64,000 nucleotides of DNA from CAVQBJ01 sp963819075 (lineage in GTDB: Bacteria > Actinomycetota > Thermoleophilia > Solirubrobacterales > Solirubrobacteraceae). The DNA is taken from positions 310,001-374,000 of the forward strand of contig CAWFUP010000004.1 in NCBI GenBank assembly GCA_963819075.1. The letters run 5' to 3'. Of the stretch, positions 59,563-64,000 are shown piece by piece. The position numbers and the translations under genes were made by a program. The notes under the pieces were generated by a model. The model was not told the DNA's origin and did not search any database. It was given only the letters and a program-made list of their open reading frames with translations. Each line of letters starts with the position of its first letter. Position 1 is the first letter of the stretch.

Positions 59563-59751
59563 GTGACCGGTGTCCTGATCTTGCTCGCGGTGCTCGCGAT
59601 CCCCTACGTGGCGGTCAACGTGAGTCGTCTGCGGCGCGGCCGGGCGTGGGCCTTCACGTTCTGCCAGGTCGCGAAGGAGTGGGAGGAGCGCGAGCATGCG
59701 AAGCGGCTCGCCAAGCGAGCCGCCGATCGCGCAGTGGGGCCCGCTCCCTAG
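59563..59751 (+). CDS. Small single-helix membrane protein of 62 residues
   Basis: A GTG start opens a frame with one N-terminal hydrophobic helix (GVLILLAVLAIPYVAVNV), a basic boundary (RLRRGR) and a charged C-terminal helix (CQVAKEWEEREHAKRLAKRAADR). High G+C at third positions supports coding. No family is recognised. It lies upstream of cydA with a hairpin (59792-59814) between, and diverges from the membrane protein gene at 59425. It might be a small accessory subunit, but nothing in the sequence proves that. Confidence 0.5.
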   Translation: MTGVLILLAVLAIPYVAVNVSRLRRGRAWAFTFCQVAKEWEEREHAKRLAKRAADRAVGPAP

Positions 59752-59791
59752 GCGCGCCGCACCCTGTCGGGCGTCCGAACGCTGGCGAAGC

Positions 59792-59814
59792 GTGACGGCG
59801 ATGCTGGCCGTCAC
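59792..59814 (+). terminator. GTGACGGC/GCCGTCAC hairpin upstream of cydA
   Basis: Perfect eight-base arms around seven bases, 40 bases past the small gene's stop and 162 bases before cydA. It could end the small transcript or be an operator for the oxidase genes. Confidence 0.45.
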
Positions 59815-59976
59815 CCGAATTGGATGATGCACGGGCCGGCTCGCGCTCTCAGTATCCACGCGCGCTACGAGCCGACGCGAAAGGGCCTGGGAAATGACGA
59901 CTGCAGTCGGATCTCGCCGGGACGAGACGGCGATTGCGAGCGGCGGGAAGAGCCCTCAGGTCGGTGACGCGCGCCG

Positions 59977-61377
59977 ATGACCAACGACCTGGCGCGCTGG
60001 CAGTTCGCCACAACCAGCATCTATCACTTCTTCTTCGTACCGGTGACGATCGGCCTGGCGTTCCTCGTCGCGATCCTGCAGACCGCCTGGTACCGCACGG
60101 ACAACTCCGAGTACAAGCGGATGACGCGCTTCTTTGGGACGCTGCTGCTGATCAACGTGGCGGTGGGCGTGGTCACCGGGCTCGTTCAGGAGTTCGAGTT
60201 CGGAATGAATTGGTCAACCTACTCGCGGTACGTGGGGAGCGTCTTCGGGGCACCGCTGGCGATGGAGGGCCTGGCGGCGTTCTTCCTCGAGTCGACCTTC
60301 CTCGGGCTCTGGCTGTTCGGATGGAATCACCTGCCCAAACGGGTTCACCTGGCGACGATCTGGGCCGTGTCCGTCGGCACGATGCTGTCGGCGATGTTCA
60401 TCCTCATCGCCAACTCGTGGATGCAGCACCCGGTCGGGTACTCACTCAATAAGGCGGGCCAGCCGGTGCTGAACAACGTCTGGGCTCTGCTCGTGAATCC
60501 GACGTTCCTGTGGGGCTACGTACATGTGATCCTCGCCTCGCTGGTCACTGGGTGCCTGGTGATGCTCGCCGTGTCCGCGTGGTACTTGCGTCAAGAGCGT
60601 CACATCGATTGCTTCCAGCGCACGGCAAAGGTGGCGCTGATCGTCCTGATCCCCGTGATCGCGGTGCAGTTGTCGGTCGGCAACAAGCTCGGCGAGGTGG
60701 AGGCCCAATACCAGCCGATGAAGATCGCCGCGGCCGAGGCGCAGTGGACCAGCTGCCAGCCGTGCTCGTTCTCGATGTTCCAGGTCGGCGGCGGCGCCGG
60801 CGACAAGACGCCGACGCAGATCATCGAGATCCCGCACCTCCTCTCGGTCCTGGCGACCGGCACGTGGAGTGGGCCGGTCACCGGGCTCAACCAGCTGCAG
60901 GCGCAGTACAGCGCGAAGTACGGCCCAGGCAACTACGTGCCCGATGTATTCATCCAATACTGGTCGATGCGGGTCATGGCCTACCTGGGGACGCTGGTCC
61001 TGCTGCTCGCGCTCTGGGGCGGCTGGTTGCTGCACCGCGGCAAGCTGCTCAGCTCCAGGCTGTTCCTGTGGGTGTCCGTGTGGGCGGTGATCGCGCCCTT
61101 CCTGATGAACACCGCGGGCTGGTTGCTGACCGAGAGCGGACGGCAGCCGTGGATTGTGCAAGGACTGCAGAAGACGGTCAACGCCAACTCGCCGTCGGTC
61201 AGCGCCACCGAGATCTGGATCAGCCTGGCCGCGCTCGTGCTGGCCTACATCGTGCTCGGCGCCGCAGACTTGGTGCTGATGCTGCGCTACTCGCGTCACG
61301 GGCTGGCCCAGGCCGACGCGGAGGCCGCCGAGCCGAGCGCCGCCCCCGGCGCCCCCTCCCCGGCCCTCACTTACTGA
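59977..61377 (+). CDS. cydA: Cytochrome bd ubiquinol/menaquinol oxidase subunit I
   Basis: A 466-residue subunit with nine predicted helices. SIYHFFFVPVTIG contains the haem-ligand histidine near residue 18, EFGMNWSTYSRYVGSVFGAPLAMEG spans the conserved glutamate in helix 3 (given in pieces: GMNWSTYSRYVG, FGAPLAMEG), and GRQPWIVQG is the quinol-binding motif. The Q-loop is of the short type. It reduces O2 to water with high affinity using quinol, without pumping. cydB follows four bases later. The start at ATG 59977 is standard in length; only a weak ribosome site precedes it. Confidence 0.96.
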   Translation: MTNDLARWQFATTSIYHFFFVPVTIGLAFLVAILQTAWYRTDNSEYKRMTRFFGTLLLINVAVGVVTGLVQEFEFGMNWSTYSRYVGSVFGAPLAMEGLAAFFLESTFLGLWLFGWNHLPKRVHLATIWAVSVGTMLSAMFILIANSWMQHPVGYSLNKAGQPVLNNVWALLVNPTFLWGYVHVILASLVTGCLVMLAVSAWYLRQERHIDCFQRTAKVALIVLIPVIAVQLSVGNKLGEVEAQYQPMKIAAAEAQWTSCQPCSFSMFQVGGGAGDKTPTQIIEIPHLLSVLATGTWSGPVTGLNQLQAQYSAKYGPGNYVPDVFIQYWSMRVMAYLGTLVLLLALWGGWLLHRGKLLSSRLFLWVSVWAVIAPFLMNTAGWLLTESGRQPWIVQGLQKTVNANSPSVSATEIWISLAALVLAYIVLGAADLVLMLRYSRHGLAQADAEAAEPSAAPGAPSPALTY

Positions 61378-61381
61378 TTCG

Positions 61382-62440
61382 ATGCGCCTTCACACGATCT
61401 GGTTCATCATCATCGTCGTCTTCTGGGTCGGCTTCTTCGTACTCGAGGGATTCGACTTCGGTGTCGGCGCCCTCCACATGGTCATCGGCAGAACCGAGAC
61501 CGAGCGGCGCGTCGTGATCAACACGATCGGCCCCTGGTGGGACGGAAACGAGGTCTGGCTGATCGTCGCCGGCGCGGCGCTGTTCGCCGCGTTCCCCGGC
61601 TGGTACGCGACGATGTTCTCCGCGCTCTACCTCGCGCTCGTGCTCGTGCTGTTGGCGCTCATGGCCCGCGGCGTCTCATTCGAATTCCGGGCCAAGCGCG
61701 ACAGCGACCGCTGGCGCGGTGGATGGACGTGGGCGCTGACGATCGGCAGCGCTCTGGTCCCTCTCCTGATCGGTGTCGGCCTCGGCGACCTGCTGAACGG
61801 GCTGCCAATCGACCACCAGGAGAACTTCACCGGGAACTTCTTCGACCTGCTGACGGGCTACGGGCTGATGACGGGTGTGACGCTACTGGCGCTCTGCCTG
61901 CTGCACGGCGCGACGTTCCTCGCACTGCGCACGACCGGCGAGATTCGCGATCGCGCTCGCGCCGCGGCTCGCAGGCTCGGATTGGTCGCGATCGCGGTCG
62001 AGATCGGCTGGGTGACCTGGACACTGGTCGTGATCGGCGGCGGCACCGTGCCGCAGCCAACCCAGATCCTCGCGGTGATTGCCGTGATCTTCGCGCAGCG
62101 GCTCGCGAGCACCGACAACGATGGGTGGGCGTTCATCTCCTCGGGCGTGGCGATCGCGGCCAGCGTGGCCGAGATCTTCATTGCGCTCTATCCCAACGTG
62201 ATGATCTCCAGCACGAACGGCGCCTACAACCTGACGGTCAACAACGCGGCGTCAGGTCACTACCCGCTCGTCGTGATGACGGTCGTCGCGGTGATCTTCC
62301 TCCCGCTCGTGCTGCTGTACCAGGGTTGGTCCTTCTACGTCTTTCGCCGCCGCGTCACGGCCCCGCCCGCCTCGGCCGGAGAGGCGAACCACGCCCCCGC
62401 CGCAGTCGGTGAGACTGGCGGCAGCCCTGCCACCAGCTAG
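61382..62440 (+). CDS. cydB: Cytochrome bd oxidase subunit II
   Basis: A 352-residue partner of CydA with eight helices. The conserved start WFIIIVVFWVGFFVLEGFDFGVG (seen as FFVLEGFDFGVGAL) and WWDGNEVWLIVAGAALFAAFP are diagnostic; the acidic residues in these segments take part in the proton path. It ends with a Pro/Ala-rich tail of about 25 residues. It starts four bases after cydA stops. cydCD genes are not in the window. Confidence 0.96.
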   Translation: MRLHTIWFIIIVVFWVGFFVLEGFDFGVGALHMVIGRTETERRVVINTIGPWWDGNEVWLIVAGAALFAAFPGWYATMFSALYLALVLVLLALMARGVSFEFRAKRDSDRWRGGWTWALTIGSALVPLLIGVGLGDLLNGLPIDHQENFTGNFFDLLTGYGLMTGVTLLALCLLHGATFLALRTTGEIRDRARAAARRLGLVAIAVEIGWVTWTLVVIGGGTVPQPTQILAVIAVIFAQRLASTDNDGWAFISSGVAIAASVAEIFIALYPNVMISSTNGAYNLTVNNAASGHYPLVVMTVVAVIFLPLVLLYQGWSFYVFRRRVTAPPASAGEANHAPAAVGETGGSPATS

Positions 62441-62463
62441 GCACCTCCCAGGTCATGACCTCG

Positions 62464-62492
62464 CGGTCACGCACCGCTTCTAAGCGTGACCG
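62464..62492. terminator. CGGTCACGC/GCGTGACCG hairpin between convergent genes
   Basis: Perfect nine-base arms around an 11-base loop, starting 24 bases past cydB. The right arm contains the last codons of the MMPL gene and the loop its stop, so it suits termination of cydAB. Confidence 0.6.
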
Positions 62493-64000
62493 AAACGGAC
62501 GTCGGGAAGGACCCGTCGCGCCCAGCGCGGTAGGTACCAGGCGCGGGTGCCCATCAGGCGCAGCAGCACCGGCAGCAGCAGCAGGCGGATGAGCGTGGCA
62601 TCGAGCAGCACGGCGACGCCGAGGATGACCCCCATCTCCTTCGGCGGCAGCGGCCCGGAGAGGGCGAAGGTGAAGAACACCGCGACCATCACGGCGCCGG
62701 CGGCGACGATCACGCGTCCGGAGTGTGCGACGCCGCCGACCATCGCTTCCTTCGCGTCGTGCGTGCGATCCCAGTGCTCTTTGGCGCTGGAGAGCAGGAA
62801 CATGGTGTAGTCCATCGAGATCGCGAAGATCATCGCGAAGAAGAACACCGGCCCCCAAGCGTCCAGGAACCCCTGGGGCTGGAAGCCGAGCAGCGAGTGC
62901 AGGTCGCCGTCCTGGAACACGAGCTTGGCGATACCGAACGCGGCGCCGGTCGCGAGCAGGTTGGTTAGTACGCCGGCGGCGGCCAGCAGCGGAGCCTGCA
63001 GCGCGAATAGGAGCAGCAGGAACCCGAGCACGAGCACCACGCCGATCACCAGCGGAGTCCTGGCCGACAGGCACGTGCTGTAGGTCGTGGTTCTCGGCCA
63101 CCGCCCCGCCGACGAGAGTCCCGGCGGGCACCGCGGCGCGCAACCGGTCGATCGTGACGCCGACGGCGGGGTTGGACGGGTCCTGGCGCGGAACCGCGGT
63201 GACGAGGGCGAGCCCTCCGTTGCCGGGCTGGACCGGCAGCACCTGGGCGATCCCGGGATCGCCCTGCGCGATGCGCACTACGGTCGCCGCCTGTCCGCGC
63301 GTGGGGACGAGCTGCAGGGGTCCGGTGGCGCCCGGGCCCATGGCGGCCTGCACCTGGTTGTAACCGACGCGCGAGGAGTCGCCGGTGGGCACCACCTTGA
63401 TCGAGGGCATCGACGTCTTCAACTGCGTCACCGGGAACGCGAGCGCGACGAGCACGCCCAGCGCGGGCACGCCAAACATCCACGGGTGGCGCCACAGGCG
63501 CTCGCCCCACGCTGCGAACCGCGCCGAGCGGTGCTCACCGGAATGCGCCCAGGGCAGCGCGAGCTTGTCCACGCGCGGCCCGAGCTTGGCCAGCACTGCG
63601 GGCAGTAGGGTCAGCGTCGCGGCGAGCACGAAGATGACCGCGAGCATGATGCCCAGGCTCATCGAACGAAACGCCGGGCTCGGGACGAGCATCACCGCGG
63701 TCAGCGAGATGAGGACGGTGAGCCCGGAGAACAGGACGGCCTTCCCGGCGGTGTCCATCGTCACCGCCGTGGCCGCCTCGGCGCTCAGCTCCGAGCCGAA
63801 GAAGGCGGCCCGGAAGCGCATCACGATGAACAGCGCGTAGTCGATCCCGAGCGCGAGCGCGAACATCAGCGCGAAGTTCATGGCCCAGATCGAGATCGGA
63901 ATGACACGGGTGCCGAGATACAGCGGCCGGGTTCGTGACTCCCAGGTCGGCCCGGTCCACATGCCGACCTTCTTCGCCAACTCGCCGGCTCGCGACAGCT
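62480..64000 (-). pseudogene. MMPL/RND exporter gene, frameshifted and cut by the window edge
   Basis: Reading leftwards from base 64000, one frame gives a typical actinobacterial MMPL exporter: ALGIDYALFIVMRFRAAF with the helix-4 aspartate, LLPAVLAKLG, and an outside domain up to GGAVAENHDLQHV. The match then continues in another frame (LSARTPLVIGVVLVLG, AISMDYTMFLLSS, ALLDATLIRLL-like end) to the stop at 62480-62482. The switch requires removal of one base at the GG of 63070-63071 (CC on the coding strand). The N-terminal part lies outside the window. Either the gene is inactivated, two polypeptides are made, or the base is a sequence error. Relatives export lipids or small hydrophobic compounds by the proton gradient. 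Confidence 0.85.

Noticed and set aside
1..64000. tRNA, rRNA, insertion sequence or integrase genes
   Set aside because: No cloverleaf-like sequence, rRNA segment, transposase or integrase protein was found when reading both strands by eye; a tRNAscan or Rfam search would be needed to exclude small RNAs fully.

Overview
This is a high-GC window (roughly 70% G+C, coding third positions almost all G or C) from an actinobacterium. Short or absent 5' leaders with a TANNNT -10 box just before the start codon, many GTG and TTG starts, a DUF2252 protein, a mycobacterial-type L,D-transpeptidase and DHA2/MMPL exporters all point to Actinomycetota. The gene mix suggests Thermoleophilia/Solirubrobacterales, but that finer placement is an inference. 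There are no rRNA or tRNA genes, no CRISPR array and no transposase genes.

Layout. 0-6 kb: the end of a membrane GGDEF/HD-GYP protein, a YdeP-type molybdopterin oxidoreductase, a VOC dioxygenase-like protein, a small membrane protein and a secreted coiled-coil protein, followed by an 811-base gene-free stretch with a 252-base imperfect inverted-repeat element. 6-24.8 kb: a secreted esterase, a PucR regulator, a DHA2 exporter, a secreted glycosidase with a Thr-rich linker, an arylsulfatase coupled to its radical-SAM maturase, a DUF2252 protein, a citrate synthase homologue that lacks a catalytic histidine, an orphan metal-binding lipoprotein behind a palindromic operator pair, an L,D-transpeptidase and a BASS-type transporter.

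24.8-54.4 kb is the most coherent part: a methylated-amine catabolic island. One arm (24.8-31 kb) has a glutamine-synthetase-like ligase, a creatininase-family hydrolase, a three-gene haem-dependent oxidative N-demethylase set (dimethylamine monooxygenase type) and a divergent GcvT-like folate aminomethyltransferase. The other arm (40.8-50.4 kb) is a seven-gene operon on the minus strand coding for N-methylglutamate synthase (mgsABC) and N-methylglutamate dehydrogenase (sarcosine-oxidase-like, mgdABCD). It diverges from a second glutamine-synthetase-like gene that is the best candidate for gamma-glutamylmethylamide synthetase, followed by a GAF/PucR regulator, a YbdK-type gamma-glutamyl ligase and an EgtC-like amidotransferase. 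Together they would convert dimethylamine to methylamine plus formaldehyde, and methylamine through gamma-glutamylmethylamide and N-methylglutamate to glutamate plus methylene-tetrahydrofolate. Between the arms lie two DUF294 signalling proteins, an exonuclease, an APC permease coupled to a universal stress protein, an ABM-domain protein with a zinc ribbon and a second molybdopterin oxidoreductase.

54.4-64 kb: a GAP-family membrane protein, a MOSC protein, a DUF4395 protein, a CPA-type antiporter, two uncharacterised membrane proteins, cytochrome bd oxidase (cydAB) and an MMPL exporter gene that carries a one-base frameshift and runs off the window. Tight ATGA/GTGA/TTGA stop-start overlaps recur in the operons, and several convergent gene pairs are separated only by hairpins.
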